A stretch of DNA of 64,000 bases from Oryzias latipes (Eukaryota; Chordata; Actinopteri; Beloniformes; Adrianichthyidae): the NCBI RefSeq assembly GCF_002234675.1, contig NC_019879.2, positions 25,105,855 through 25,169,854 on the forward strand, given 5' to 3'. The notes beneath the pieces were generated by a model. It was not told the origin of the DNA. It did no database searches and was given only the letters and a program-made list of their open reading frames with translations. Position numbers and translations under genes: made by a program. Position 1 is the first letter of the stretch. Each line of letters starts with the position of its first letter. This document shows, piece after piece, positions 19,301 through 30,563 of this stretch.

Positions 19301-19654
19301 CTGTCTCTATTCTGATCTTAGAAGAAGAGAAATTTGAAACAGTGGCATTGAGAGTGATGGAATGATGAAATGATAAATTTTCTTTGGTCCATCTGATTTC
19401 TGCTGGGTTTTCCAGGGACACGTTACAAGTTAAAGTCACTGAATCTCCTCTGGAAACCTTTATGCTTCTGTGTTCAGTTAACGGTGCAGCTGAGGGTTGA
19501 AACATGTAGCAAGTTATAAACGTTGTATCATCAACATCAATGAAATCCTGCATCATTTCCATAAAGTGTTTTTAGTACCTGCAAAGACACGCTGAGCCTG
19601 AAACATCTGGATCAGGAGCAGAACTGCTGTGTTCCTCCAGAACATGATGACCAT
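16204..19654 (-). CDS. Single-V-domain IgSF membrane receptor-like gene, copy A
   Basis: Exons on the minus strand: 19654-19579 (signal peptide, MVIMFWRNTAVLLLIQMFQA), 19489-19172 (one V-type Ig domain), 19074-18975 (membrane span), optional 16537-16501, and 16363-16204 (tail). The V domain has Cys in VTLTCNVS, Trp in IRWTK and DEDEGLYSC before the second Cys, with five N-glycosylation sequons. All junctions are AG/GT with matching phases (1, 1, 2). Joining 18975 directly to 16363 keeps frame and gives 217 residues ending HQTAEMELWILQTALFG. Including the 37-nt exon gives a stop after GRRERSQ and 174 residues. No tyrosine motif occurs in either tail. I do not recognise the exact family; TIGIT/CD226-like or another orphan fish IgV receptor are possibilities. 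A 1.4 kb transposon sits in the membrane-to-tail intron. Confidence 0.75.
16501..16537 (-). CDS. IgV gene A optional 37-nt exon (short-tail stop)
   Basis: Acceptor CTCTGTAG and donor GTCAGT on the minus strand. Read from the phase-2 membrane exon it gives KFGRRERSQ and TGA. Its length is not a multiple of three. The exon, its splice sites and its stop are conserved in copy B (51702-51738). Confidence 0.5.
16991..18420. mobile_element. 1.4-kb TIR element in intron of IgV gene A
   Basis: Left end ACCGTAATTTCCGGGTTGTA and right end (reverse complement) CACCGTAATTTCCAGACTAC are inverted repeats of a family common in vertebrates. The copy B intron (51739-52532) lacks it. Inside, 17480-17990 is homologous to parts of the elements at 26690-27060 and 37620-37990. 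No transposase is seen and the target duplication is unclear. Confidence 0.65.
18975..19074 (-). CDS. IgV gene A exon 3 (transmembrane)
   Basis: 100 nt, phase 1 to phase 2. Encodes YSGYWIYSSLRFSIAAAFLL and then CCIILVVCFHR. No acidic or basic residue lies in the middle of the span, so adaptor pairing is not indicated. Confidence 0.75.
19172..19489 (-). CDS. IgV gene A exon 2 (V-type Ig domain)
   Basis: 318 nt, phase 1 at both ends, between an acceptor reading CAACCCTCAG and a donor GTATGT. Compared with copy B, about 11 of 105 residues differ, all without frame disruption. Confidence 0.8.
19579..19654 (-). CDS. IgV gene A exon 1 (signal peptide)
   Basis: ATG at 19654, with a second in-frame ATG at 19645. 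A hydrophobic core AVLLLIQMF is followed by QAQRVFA, and a GTACTA donor splits the next codon in phase 1. The paralogous exon at 53212-53137 is identical in sequence as read by eye. Confidence 0.75.
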
Positions 19655-19721
19655 CAGAGAGTAGAAGACAAACTGGAACAGCAAGCTGTGGTTTCTGATA
19701 CATGTTTGGAGGAGGGACTGA

Positions 19722-19737
19722 GAAAAAGGAAGTGGTT
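19722..19737 (-). promoter_or_regulatory. Candidate ETS/RUNX composite site upstream of IgV gene A
   Basis: AAAAAGGAAGTGGTT (plus-strand reading) lies about 70-85 bp upstream of the ATG. It combines a PU.1/ETS-like GGAAGT with a RUNX-like GTGGTT. The identical string is upstream of copy B at 53281-53295. Motif match only. Confidence 0.35.
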
Positions 19738-20189
19738 AGATGCTGCTTTGCTAGGTGTTAAAGTACATTTTGAAACTTTGATGTCAAAGTTTAAAGTCAT
19801 GTTCATTTTTATCTGTACAGATTTTGGTTTTCTGTGTCTTTATAGAAAGATCTTGGAAGATGCAGAAGTTCTAGTGGTGCAGCCATATAAATATGAAAAA
19901 AAGCTTAAGGATTGTTGATGTAAGTCACAGATCTAACAAGATTCCTGACACTAATGCTAACAAAGACGAGAGCTTTTGTAGTTTAATCTCTATGATAACC
20001 TGAACATTAACACTGATTGATGTTTTAAAACTATCTTTTCTATTTAAGTGTTCTTGTCTCTTTTGATACCTAAGTCTCTCATTCGATGCAGCAGCTCAAT
20101 GTTAGCTAAAGAGAAACCAACCAAACAAGCCACAGCTCTTGTCTTTGTCATAGACTTACTGTAGATGTGCAAAAACACAAAGCAGCTAC

Positions 20190-20310
20190 CTTTGATCTTC
20201 TCTGTTCTTCTCCAGAAACATCCTTTCAGCGAATATTGAATCTGTGATTCTCATTCTCTGCATGAAACCATAAAGATGCTCGGAAAAGTTCACACTGATG
20301 TCACCGTGAG
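20190..20310 (-). mobile_element. RTE-type LINE RT fragment, block A copy
   Basis: Minus strand resembles EHLYGFMQRKRITDSIF...LEK, the fingers/palm start of an RTE-like reverse transcriptase, but in broken frame. The paralogous fragment in block B (53935-53800) is better preserved. Confidence 0.55.
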
Positions 20311-20599
20311 TTAAATAAAAAGTATTTCCTTCATTCCAACATTATTCACAATTTATATTATTCAAGCAAACCCAATTGTTTTTATATGATAGAATTGCAT
20401 GAGAAAATACAGAGCAGATCAAATTGTTCTGGTCTTGTAGTTTGTTTAGTCATAATTGCATGATCAAACTGCAAATTGAATTGTCAATTGAGAATTGCAC
20501 ATTACTTTGAATTATGACAAAAAAACAACAACAACTTGTAAGCAGCCTTGCTATAAAACAGCAGATTTTCTGACTGTTTTAATCCTTTTCTGAGAAATT

Positions 20600-21365
20600 T
20601 CTTCTCTTTGTAGTTTATTTTATTTATTTATTCATTTATTTAACAGGAACAGTGCACATTAAAAGTATGGCTGCAATGCGACAGAATTAGCCCAAAGGCT
20701 ATTTTTCATCTGTAGTCCCCGGACAGGTGTTAAAATTGTCAACCTAAAAACCTCAAAGCATCAATTAATTACAATAATAGAAAATATACATGTACAGAAA
20801 CAATCATTTAAAATAAACATAAACATGCACACAGTGAGAAACATAAACATTGTATGTCTTAGTTATTCTTTCTGGCGCTTGCTAAAAATTAAATCTATCT
20901 TCATGCTGCTTGAGGTGGTAATTCTTGTTGGGTCCTTAATTAATTGAACAAGGTCACATTTTTAAGCCACTCGCTTAACATTTTTTCTTGCTGATGCATC
21001 CAGTTTATATTAAAATCCCCCAGTATAACTATTTCCTTACTTAGGTTGCAGTTTTTGAGTAGCCTTTCAAATTGTTCATAAAATGCACCATCTGAGGCGG
21101 GACAATAAATCTTAATAATTGTAAATGACATTTGTGGAGATAGTACAATATTTAGACCTAGCCATTCCAGTTCATCAGCATTAGGCCAAAGAATTTCCCT
21201 GCACTGAATACTATCTTTAATGTATAACATGGCTCCACCACCCTTTGTACTTTCTCTGTCTTTCCTGAACAATTTGCAGCCCGTGATTGTAAGTGCTTTA
21301 CAGGGGGCATTTTTATACAGTCAACTCTCAGAAAGACAGAGATAATCTAGATTTGAATCAAGTAG
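20600..21365 (-). mobile_element. LINE endonuclease-domain fragment
   Basis: Minus strand 21272-20940 encodes an AP-endonuclease-like segment: GGGAMLYIKDSI, ELEWLGLNIV, IIKIYCPASD and the VILGDFNINW motif carrying the catalytic Asp-Phe-Asn. It continues as LIKDPTRITTSSS to about 20880. It is the 5' half of an L2/Rex1-like LINE with no RT attached. Downstream 20600-20830 is probably more of the same insertion. Confidence 0.7.
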
Positions 21366-23330
21366 TAAATGTTTTAGTTGCTTCCTGTTTACATCATGCA
21401 TCGCCATGGTGACTGAGTGACCATGGAGTGAAGTTTGGGTTGTCGGTCTAGATCTACCGTACCATTGTGGCTACCGCACCATCGCCCCCGGTTCCCCAGA
21501 CAAGCAGCTCAGGCGCAGTTGTTGTTGGTGGCAGAGGATTCAGCTGATTAGCATTACGTACCAAAGCACACGAGGGTCCAGAAGAGCATACCTGTAAGGG
21601 AGGAGCTGATGTGTGTAGCTGGTGCTGGGATAGCTTTTCCAGATGTCCCGGTGATCGGACCTAGGCGTGGGTGGATGTCCCCGGATAACATCAAGCAAAT
21701 TGTAATGATAAGTCTGGTGGTCGATGCAGATTTTGTTACAACTCTTGCAAAGCCTGGTTGGTGATCATGTAAAGTGACGGATAAACGAACGTCACAGCCA
21801 GTGCGTGGGTTCCAAAGCCAATACTTGTTTTCACCATTTCATTATCCATTTGTTTGCAGCTCACAGAAATATAATGTTTGGTCAAATTGTGTAGTGAATA
21901 CAACAATCGAAAACTGTTGTCAAATCTCTTTTGAAATATTCCAAATAAGTGTTTCATCAAGTGTTACGGCTGTGGCCGTAATATTGTTTTATTTGTATAT
22001 TTGGAGTGTTTTTCTGTATCTGTCTTTCCAGCAGGTTTAAAAACTGCCACATCCTCTGTTGGAACCCCCCTTCTCTCCAGCTGGCAGCAACTGAACGTTT
22101 GATAGATATTGTTAGAGGCTTTGGTCTTTGTAATTTGGGTTGGTGGTTTTTGTATAGTTTTGAGTTTTTCCTTGTAAGTAAATTCTCAGCTTAATTTCAG
22201 CCTGGGTCTCGTGAAAGTTTTTGAGTCAAATTTTACCTTTATGTTACACTCATTTACAGACCCCTAGACAGGAGTGTAACATAAATTGGGGGCACGTCCG
22301 AGATTGTAAACCATTTGTGGTTTCTATAATTTGTTTGTAATTGATTTTTTTTTCTTCAAATATAATTGTACATGGAGTCTTTGGCATAACAGTTTTTCTT
22401 TTCTCAGTAGGCCATAACATTGGCATTTGAAGTTGGCGACCTGTTGGCTTTGGAGACCAAGAGCATTTTGAAAGAAAAGTTGTTGACTGAGCAGGGAGTG
22501 CTCCAACCCTCAGGTAGACCTTCGCTGGAAACATCAGTCGGAGGTGGTGTGGGCGACGGTGTAGGAGTGGAGGCTGCTGAAGGGGTTGTCAGAGCCACCA
22601 ACCCAGATTGGGCGGAGGCAGGTGCGTAGGTTCCTGCCGCCGTAGCCGGTGCAAGGGCAGACCCAACTGTACTGTTCCAGACTGGGGTTGCCAAAGAGGA
22701 CGTCCACTGCACTTCAGAGTGTGTGGGTAAAAACACTGCTCTTGTTAAAGTTTGAAAAAAGTGAATTGGATTTTTTTAACAGCTTATGAGTGCATTGTGG
22801 CCTGGACAAAACATTTGAAGTGTGTGCTTTAAGCACATTACCAAGTTTTTTTGAAAATGGAAGACAATTGTTAACCAAACTTTATGTTGAGTTCTGTTTG
22901 GTGCAACACATTCGTTTGTGTAGTCAATTTTGAGTAGTTTGTTTTGTGTAGTCTTGTGTGACTAGTTTGAGACTATTCTTGATGGGTGCGTGTCTTGTGG
23001 AGCTCATGTCCTGAGTTGACGGGCGCGTGCCTCGAGGGGTACGCGTCCTGAGTGGATGGGCGCGTGTATTGCGGGATGCGTGTCCTGAGTTGGAGGGTTG
23101 GGGGCTCGAGGGGGACCCGACCTGAGTTTGTGTGATTTATTTATTAAGGCCATAACCTTTTTACATTTATGTTGAGATGTATATTTAGTTATTTTCTGTT
23201 CTGTTTAGCCGGTTAGTTCAATTGAAAGTGCTGAATCACCTTTTAATACACAGGGGTGTAAAAACATCAAGTTTGAAACTATGCAGTAAACTAGGTGAGT
23301 CGTGATTACGCCTGTCCCTCCTGCCGCCAT
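21366..23330. other. Region between LINE fragment and recurring unit; possible LTR-element debris
   Basis: It contains a possible tRNA-Pro primer site (22284-22306, listed separately), a short open frame 22420-22629 beginning MAFEVGDLLALETKS that I do not recognise, and GC-richer sequence 22980-23120 made of short imperfect repeats of GGGCGCGTG type. No paired LTRs could be identified. Confidence 0.35.
22284..22306 (+). other. tRNA-Pro-like primer binding site
   Basis: AATTGGGGGCACGTCCGAGA differs by only two bases from the TGGGGGCTCGTCCGGGAT primer site used by many gammaretrovirus-like elements. The preceding sequence would be the end of a 5' LTR. No matching 3' LTR or pol gene is seen, so it may be a lone relic or a chance match. 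Confidence 0.3.
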
Positions 23331-23858
23331 CATTCATCGAGTTTAAAGTCAGTTTTCTGCCATCTTGTGGATTTCTGGAGTAAAGCAGTTTTATAGTAAA
23401 ACAGAATATATTTTAAAAAGGCAGTTTTTTGTTTGTCACTGATGACAGTCAAACACATACGTTTTACAAAGTTTAACCACAAAGAAAAAACTTAAAAGAA
23501 ACATGAAACTTTCTGTTTTTTAATGAAATTTTTACATCTGTTGAAATTCAGGCTCTTTTGTGACAGCGTAATCTTTTTTTAACTTCACTTTGATGCATAA
23601 ATTAGCAGAATTAAGCTCAACATTATACATATCGCTGCCATCTAAATTACAGTAACTCATTCATATTATATTTTACTTGCATGTAATAAGATCTGGCTCC
23701 CACAGGAAGTTCTTATACCGTGTTGTACTGTGTTGTACTTCTCAGATTTGTAATTAAGAAACCGCAGCTTAAAAAAAAAAGTTCTGAAGTTTTCATGTTG
23801 AACGATTTAATTTTATCTGATTGAATCTCTTCATCTTTATTTCACAGAAATATCACAT

Positions 23859-23994
23859 TTAACCAAACAAAACCGTTCCTAAAGCCCAGCACTCCATTTC
23901 TGCTGTTTGGTGTTCAAATTCAAAGTTGAAACTCCGTTCCTTCATCTCCTCAGTCATCAGCCCTTCTGATGCAAGCAGGACAGCACTGTCCAAC
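23859..23994 (-). pseudogene. Orphan IgV-gene tail exon, block A
   Basis: Minus strand after acceptor TTTTTTCTAACAG is open and ends TEEMKERSFNFEFEHQTAEM and ECWALGTVLFG plus TAA, homologous to the tail exon of the IgV genes. No V or membrane exon is found upstream on the same strand (24-28 kb), so this is a leftover of a further gene copy. It lacks a stretch present in its block B counterpart. Confidence 0.55.
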
Positions 23995-25760
23995 CTGTTA
24001 GAAAAAAATCACCATCTTCATCCACTTGGTTCTTCTTGTTGCAGCCAGTGATGCATCTCATCCTCTTCTGTATCCTCTGCTGTTGGACGAGCAGAACTGT
24101 TCTGATCAGGCTGAACATGAAGGCTGTCAGAGGTCAGTAGAGTGGAAGGAAGTGCTCCCACCCTCATTTCCCATCATCCATTTGTTTACGTGCTCTCCTG
24201 CTAGTTTGTAGCCTATTACAACCCCCAACCTAACATTAGCGGTGCAAAAAAAATGCTGAGTAATGTTGGAGCTGTCCAGTTTTCATCCAGATTCCAGCTC
24301 AAATGAGGAAAACAGAAACTTTCATGGATCTATTTGTCTGCAGGTGGAGCATCAGAATGGAGCAGAGCAGGGAGCTTTTGGCCCACCGTTATAGGTCCTA
24401 CGTCACAGCTACAAACCTTTTCCGATGGCAGTTTTTCATCTCCTGATTGTCAATGATTGGAATAAAGAACTAATCTGAAACTTTATTTAATAATGTACAC
24501 CATAATCTGAAAAATGCCACAAGAAAATGTTGAAATCACCAAAAACAGGATTTTCATCTTGAAACTGTGGAGAAAAACAGAAAATGTGTACCTCTGTCCT
24601 TCATCCAAATGATTGTAAATCCTTGTATTGTTAGAGTGTCTATATTATCTCAGTACAGCACCACTAAATGCAATGGTGCGTCTATGCAGATGTTAGAATG
24701 GTTTTGTTCAAGCCTGACCTACAGAAAGTTACCTTGAGAACATACCAGCTTATTGACTGTTGAGCTTCCAATGGACTAAACCATCATTAGCTGCGGGGTC
24801 AAATAAGCAGAATCATGCACTAAGTTTTGATTTTTTTCTGAGTGTTATATGTGTTTTTGTGTTTTATTAAGACCACGGCCATTATATAATTATGTTGAGA
24901 TGAATATTTAGTTATTTTCTGTCCTGTTTAGCCCGTTAGTTCACTTGGGAAAGTGTTGAATCACCTTTTAATAATGGGATTTGGTAGATCACAGAAAATA
25001 AAGAGGCTGGGGACTGTATGCTGAGGCAGAGAGATGAGAAGCCTATGCTGTGGTCTGTCCTGTGTGAGTCTTTCAATAAATGTCAGACACTGAGAGCTCC
25101 AAAGACGGCCGCTTACTGATAATTTATTCAATACTACTCATTGAATCATTTCTTCTGTTTCTTGACATATCTGTGGGATTTGTTGTATTTTCTACAATCA
25201 ATGCTCCATTCTGGCTCGACAGTTTAATGCAGAGGAACTTCACAGAGCAATTTAAAACAGGGTTTTCTACTTAATTTTCTTTTACTGTTTGTAGTGTTTA
25301 GGGTGCTGTGTATGAACGTAACTGTGCAGCCAGATGATTGTCTTCAGCTGCCTGGTACAATTTGAGATGTGTGTGTAGTTCTTTTGGTTTTGTTTTGTTT
25401 TTTCTGAATTTGATTGGAATACTTTGGTTTCACATTGATTTTGACTGTGAATAACTGTTTTTATGATTCAAAACATGCCTTCCTGTTCTGCATCTTGACA
25501 GCAGAGACAAAAAGTCTAAATTACCCAAAAATTCTTTAAAGACCTGATGTTTTACTGATTAGAGCATAAAATCTCAGTGGTAAAAAGATACGACAATTCA
25601 TGGAAAACCTGTGTAAATAATTTTATTGCAAATATTTTAAAATGCCGTTTACAGTATCAATGACTTTTACAAATTAGATTCCCTGCATGAAATATTTAAA
25701 TATGACCACCAGATAGAGACATTTCACCATTTAAACAGTGCGCTTCTCACAAGTCTTGTT
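23995..25760. repeat. Non-coding unit shared with 55802-58150
   Basis: Alternates closely with block B: 24220-24500 matches 56660-56930, 24855-25060 matches 57298-57480, and 25290-25760 matches 57655-58165. The motif TTTAGCCCGTTAGTTCACTT with a CACCTTTTAATA follow-up also occurs at 23200, so part of it is itself repeated. No convincing exon is seen. Confidence 0.6.
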
Positions 25761-25769
25761 TATTACAAT

Positions 25770-27353
25770 AGCCTACGTGCACGATAGAACTTCCGGTTAA
25801 CTTCCGTGTTTCGAGTGTGAGGCCGACAACTTCCTGTTGGTCGTGTTATTGTTGTGGGGAGTTTTGTTGAGTTGCTAGTTTTGAGTAAATAGGAGCGGAT
25901 TTCGGGTAAAAGAAAGGCGTTTGTTGTTTCAACGCGTGACAAAGACATCACAACATTGTTGTGTACCCATGTGCGAATTTGTCAAAGTACAACAGTACTA
26001 ATATAAGCTTTCATAGCTTTCTAGTATATGTGTCGGTGAGAGCCGAATGGATGGTGAACACGGCGGGAGGACTTCACCCTAAGCAAGACAAGTCGTGTTT
26101 CGTATTTGCAGCAATTGGAAAGAAAATGCGTCATGTAAACACGCCGTTCGGAATACTTTGCCCCGGTCAGACTCGTTCGGATCAAAATTTCTTTCCGATC
26201 GAGATAGCTGGGTATACCGATCGTTGTTCATGTAAACGGTCATTCCGATCGTGTGTCACTGCTGCTCTGGTTTACGTCATGCATAGACGGTGTTTCGCTG
26301 AGAGAAAGCCAGTGAGCTCATACGGGACCGACCAGCGGCTCTGCGGACGCCCCGCGTAAGCCCCGCTCCGCTCTCGCCCCGCTGGCACTCCCCTCTCTTT
26401 CACCCCTCACGAGGGAGATGCGGGGGGGATGCGTGTCCACTGAGGTCTGGACCCGGCATCCGAGCTCTGCATTCGGGCTCCGGAGCCAGTGGACCGAGTG
26501 AACCTCTCTGAGCAGAGCAACTGGATTTATTAATGTGTTTGAGGGGAGGGTGCTTTGTTGTTTTGTGTGCGTTTTGTTGTTTTGTTATGTGTGAGAATTC
26601 GGACTGCGAGCCGAACCGCCGCTCTGGGTTAGCGGCTGCCGGACTCGCGAGGACAGAGCAGAGCACAAAGTGTGTGGGAGCTTTTCAGAGCAGAAATGCC
26701 GCTCAGTCCTTAGAAACTCTTCAAAAAATCACAACACATGGAATTGTGTTTCTAATTGTGCCCCGACAAATAAAGGCTGATGTTATTCCCAGACATTTAC
26801 GTGCAACCAGGATGCAGATTGCAGCGTTTCTCACATGGTTTGTCCTGGATTTTGTCTCCATCAAAAGGCTAATGTTGTTAGCCCGTTTTGTTAGCCTATC
26901 CTAACACTGGGTTGTTCTTCAGTTCTGTTCTTCTTCCACAAAAAAAGCACTGACCACAAGGATTAAATATAAAATGATGAGCGAACAGGCACTTCATAAT
27001 ATTCATAAAATTAATAAAAGCACGTTTGGAAGATCGCCTCGTATATTACCGAGCTGCTGCATAAATATGTGACAGCACAGGTTTGTTTACAACGGGACAC
27101 ATTTCCTTTCGGTATTTTCGACACTATATATTTTAGACACGATATTTTGCCCATGTAACCACGCACTGGTCGACAACCCTGTAGATGTCGTTCACGTCGA
27201 TTTTCGGGAGACCTTGTAGAAAACGGGTGAAATATACCATCTTTCGCAATCAAAATCTGCCGTGTCGCTGCTATAGAAGTCGCAAGCCGGAAATGGTCGG
27301 CCTCACACTCAAGGCGGCGGAAGTACAACTCCTTAGTTACGTGCACGGAGCCT
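25770..27353 (+). mobile_element. 1.58-kb ISL2EU-like transposon with THAP relic
   Basis: Ends AGCCTACGTGCAC and (reverse complement) AGGCTCCGTGCAC, with a longer shared subterminal GAGTGTGAGGCCGAC. The block B empty site reads ACAATTGCCCC at about 58170, so the insertion duplicated only AT. Near the left end, about 25950-26010, the plus strand reads HCCVPMC then, after a frameshift, ANLSKYNSTNISFHSF, the zinc-binding start of a THAP domain. A 2-bp AT duplication together with THAP fits the ISL2EU group as I remember it. The middle holds another nested element. Confidence 0.65.
26095..27155. mobile_element. Nested TIR element inside the ISL2EU-like transposon
   Basis: From AAAATGCGTCATGTAAACAC near 26123 to a right end ATTTTGCCCATGTAACCACG at 27145, the sequence parallels the separate element at 36963-38195. 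Coding capacity is not evident; the CpG-rich middle (26270-26700) matches 37200-37560. Confidence 0.6.
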
Positions 27354-27948
27354 ATTGCCCCCATTTAAACTGAAACAGTCATGATCAAACAATGAATTGA
27401 ACAATATTTCGTTTTTCTTACTGTTGTTAAAGTATTGATAAAAAGACTTGATAAATGTATAAATTAAATTACTTGCATTGTACTGCAGATTGTAAAACTT
27501 CTTTTTTTCCCTTTCAGGTATGTAAATTTCACCCCTCCCTTGGCTAAAACAGTATATGTGTGCGAGCTATTGTTCATACTTGTTATGTGCACCTCTGTGC
27601 GGATCTGTGTGAAAATAGACTGTGTTGGACAGCAGTCCAACTGTCCGACTATTTTGTAAACTTCTCTCTTTTGTGGAACTTGTCAAGTTTTTTATAAATT
27701 GTGTATTTTTACTATAATCTTGTCTTCATTTGGAATGTGAAAGGGCATGGGAGAGCAGCCTGCTTGGGTCTCCTGAACTTGATATTTTTTCTATTTTCAT
27801 TGAGACAATTAAAAAAAATCCTAAATCTATTCTTGTTATTTTCCCTCTCAGGTTTATGTGGCCAGTAAGCCTTCAAATTGGGTCACAGAGAGACAGAAAC
27901 ACAGCGGCCGTCATTCAGACGCAGTTCTTGTAAGGAGTGAACCTCACT
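27354..27948. repeat. End of the duplicated unit before the hAT insertion
   Basis: Matches 58178-58745 in block B. It includes a polypyrimidine-AG (TTTTTCCCTTTCAG at 27520) and another (TTTCCCTCTCAG at 27842), but no open exon conserved in both blocks. A related sequence lies at 38325-38520 on the other strand. Confidence 0.5.
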
Positions 27949-30235
27949 CAGTGGCGGTTCTACCCTGAATTACTCCCCGGGCGAGACCCTCCTCTGGCGC
28001 CCCCCCCCCCCCCCCCCCCCCCCCCATAGACTTTAGACTATAGACTCTTTGTCCATTTATTGTAACTGAAAATACAGTAGGAAATATTTAATCAAACACA
28101 AATAAATAATCTAAAATAAATATTATAAACTACAAATCACACTAATAACACACTAGAATAAATGTAACTGCAGCACTAAGAACAGAAAACACTAACTAAA
28201 GCCTAACCTTTGTGGCCTTCCTTGATGCAAGCTTGTCAATAACGTCATCATATGAAATCTGCTCCCCCCTGCATGATTGATATTAACAACAGCAGGTTAG
28301 TGAGTTGCTCCTGAGACTTCGGTGACCTCAGGTATGACTTGATCAACTGGAGTTTTGAAAAGCTAACAGCATCAGCAGCAGCATGCTACCATCACAGCTC
28401 AATTAACATTATGAACTGATATACAACAGTAAAACACAACAAAAACTTTGTGATACAGCAGAGCAGACAGACACACGAATCATAACTAATGTTAACAAGT
28501 TAAGGCAGAGCAAACATTTAAGAAGAAAATCTTAAAAATGACGTTATTTACAATATTTGGGCCTACTTCAGTTTTGGTCATGATAGACCAAACAAAAGAT
28601 TTTTCCTCTGCAACGTTGTTGTTGTTGGAGGGCAGATAGCATTCGAATTTAGAAAACGTGCATCTAGCTATGCGATAATACCTTTTTCTTTGTCTCTTTT
28701 CTCCTCTTCTTCTTTTCTTTTCTTTCTAAATTGGGCACCAGTTTTGACATTTTTTCTCCATATTTCAGATGTTTTTTGCATTTAGCACTAATGTCCTGAC
28801 ATAGGTATCAAGTCTGTCGACTAAACCAACTGTCATCTTAGTGAAGAATTTTTTTTGTTTTCCCATTTTTTTATTTAGGCATTTCACACAAAATAACCAA
28901 AAAAGCGTGATTTTTTTATACCTTTTTTAAACCCGCAGCCCCCCTCATCAAACATTTCCAGCAGGAGCGCGTGCAGCTGCACCCAGGGGTGCCAATTCGC
29001 TATATGGCGGCGCAGTTTTATTTTTCTTTTTTCATCAAGCACTGAGCCCTGGCCTGTGACCGTTGCCCCCCTGGAAGAAGATCCAGCTAGGTTTTGCGCA
29101 TGCGTTTTGCGCTCCGTGCTCACCTCTCAGCCTGCACCCTTCACCCCGCGCCCCCTCCCTATGGTGTCAAAATAGCGCCTAAAGAATTGCGCATCAAAAC
29201 AGTAAAACCGCGCATCAAAACCCCAAATCTGTGAATCAAAATGCATAAATTGAGAACCAAACCCACAATTTGCAACCAAAAGCTATAACCCAAAGCACAA
29301 TCCTATTTCTCAGCTGGCGATTTGTTTTCTCGCCATTCTGAAATCCTGTTTTTGAGTTGCAGTTTTATTTTGAAATTGCCTTTTTGAGTTGCGCTTTTAT
29401 TTTTTGAGTTGCGCTTTTATTTTTTGCGGTTTTGATTCTAAAACCTGTCGACACGTAAAAACAGCGACATGTCAGTCAAGGGGAGGAGAGGCGGGACATC
29501 CCTCATATCCAGAAGCTCATTGGCTGCCGAATAACACCGAGTCTTACGTCAACAGACCAGTTTAGAATGTGCCGGTAAGTTTTCATATCTTTTACTATAT
29601 TAAACGATCAAACTTGTACTTTATGTAACCAGAGGACGCCAGCACAGTCAGATGAGGAGCTCCACCAGTAGCTGCTAGTGAAAAAAGATGTTAGAAAGTA
29701 AGATGTTGCGTGACAAACTATCAGCATTGTTCTCCAGTGTTAGCATGCTAGCTAGCTCAATGCTAGCGGGATTTCCATCTCTTTTCATGACTTTTATGGA
29801 TTAAACAAAGTCGTTTCTTACCACAGTGTCAAGATCGGTCATGTAAAGCTGGGAATAATTGCCCGTGAATTGTCACTAGGGTTAATCAAAGATTTTTTTC
29901 AAGAAGTACAGTCATGTATAGGTTTCTCAATATATCTTTAGGGATTACAGATGGATTGAACAACAAAGCAACATATTGCTGCAAGAAAGTGACACCTTTC
30001 CTACTTTGGGATCAAGTTAATCCCTATTTAAAAAAATAAAATAAAAGTCAAATTATGATTCAGAAACACAATTTTTATTTGAGGTACCAGAGCAAATTTC
30101 CCACGGGTGGGATCAATAAAGTTTTTCTGATTCTGAACTGTATTCCAAAACCATTTTATTCTCAACCTTAAAGATTGCAGGTTAATACAGGAAGTTAACT
30201 CTCACAATATGCAGCTACTGAGTATCATTTAAGGT

Positions 30236-30363
<128 letters not shown>

Positions 30364-30403
30364 TCATTTTAACTTTCTTAAATACATTTTTCTTTGTGTG
30401 CAG

Positions 30404-30563
30404 GATGCTGTGGATATTGGACGACAGACTAACTTAAACCAGGCAGAGCAGGAAACTGTTGGAGTTGTTGTTCCCTCTGTGGCTTGTCCTGTCTCCTCTC
30501 AGACCTGTTCAACCCTTGTGGGACATCGGAAAACCATGGCCAAGACATTAACATATATGTACT
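30404..30563 (+). other. Possible internal exon of the long-TIR element
   Basis: Follows TTTGTGTGCAG and reads [20 protein letters not shown] then [20 protein letters not shown] and ends [10 protein letters not shown] stop. It could be spliced to the donor in the left arm (about 29575). I do not recognise the protein. Confidence 0.3.

Noticed and set aside
26400-26904. CpG-rich frames as a possible gene promoter and first exon
   Set aside because: The same sequence recurs in the TIR elements at 17 and 37 kb, so it belongs to a transposon.
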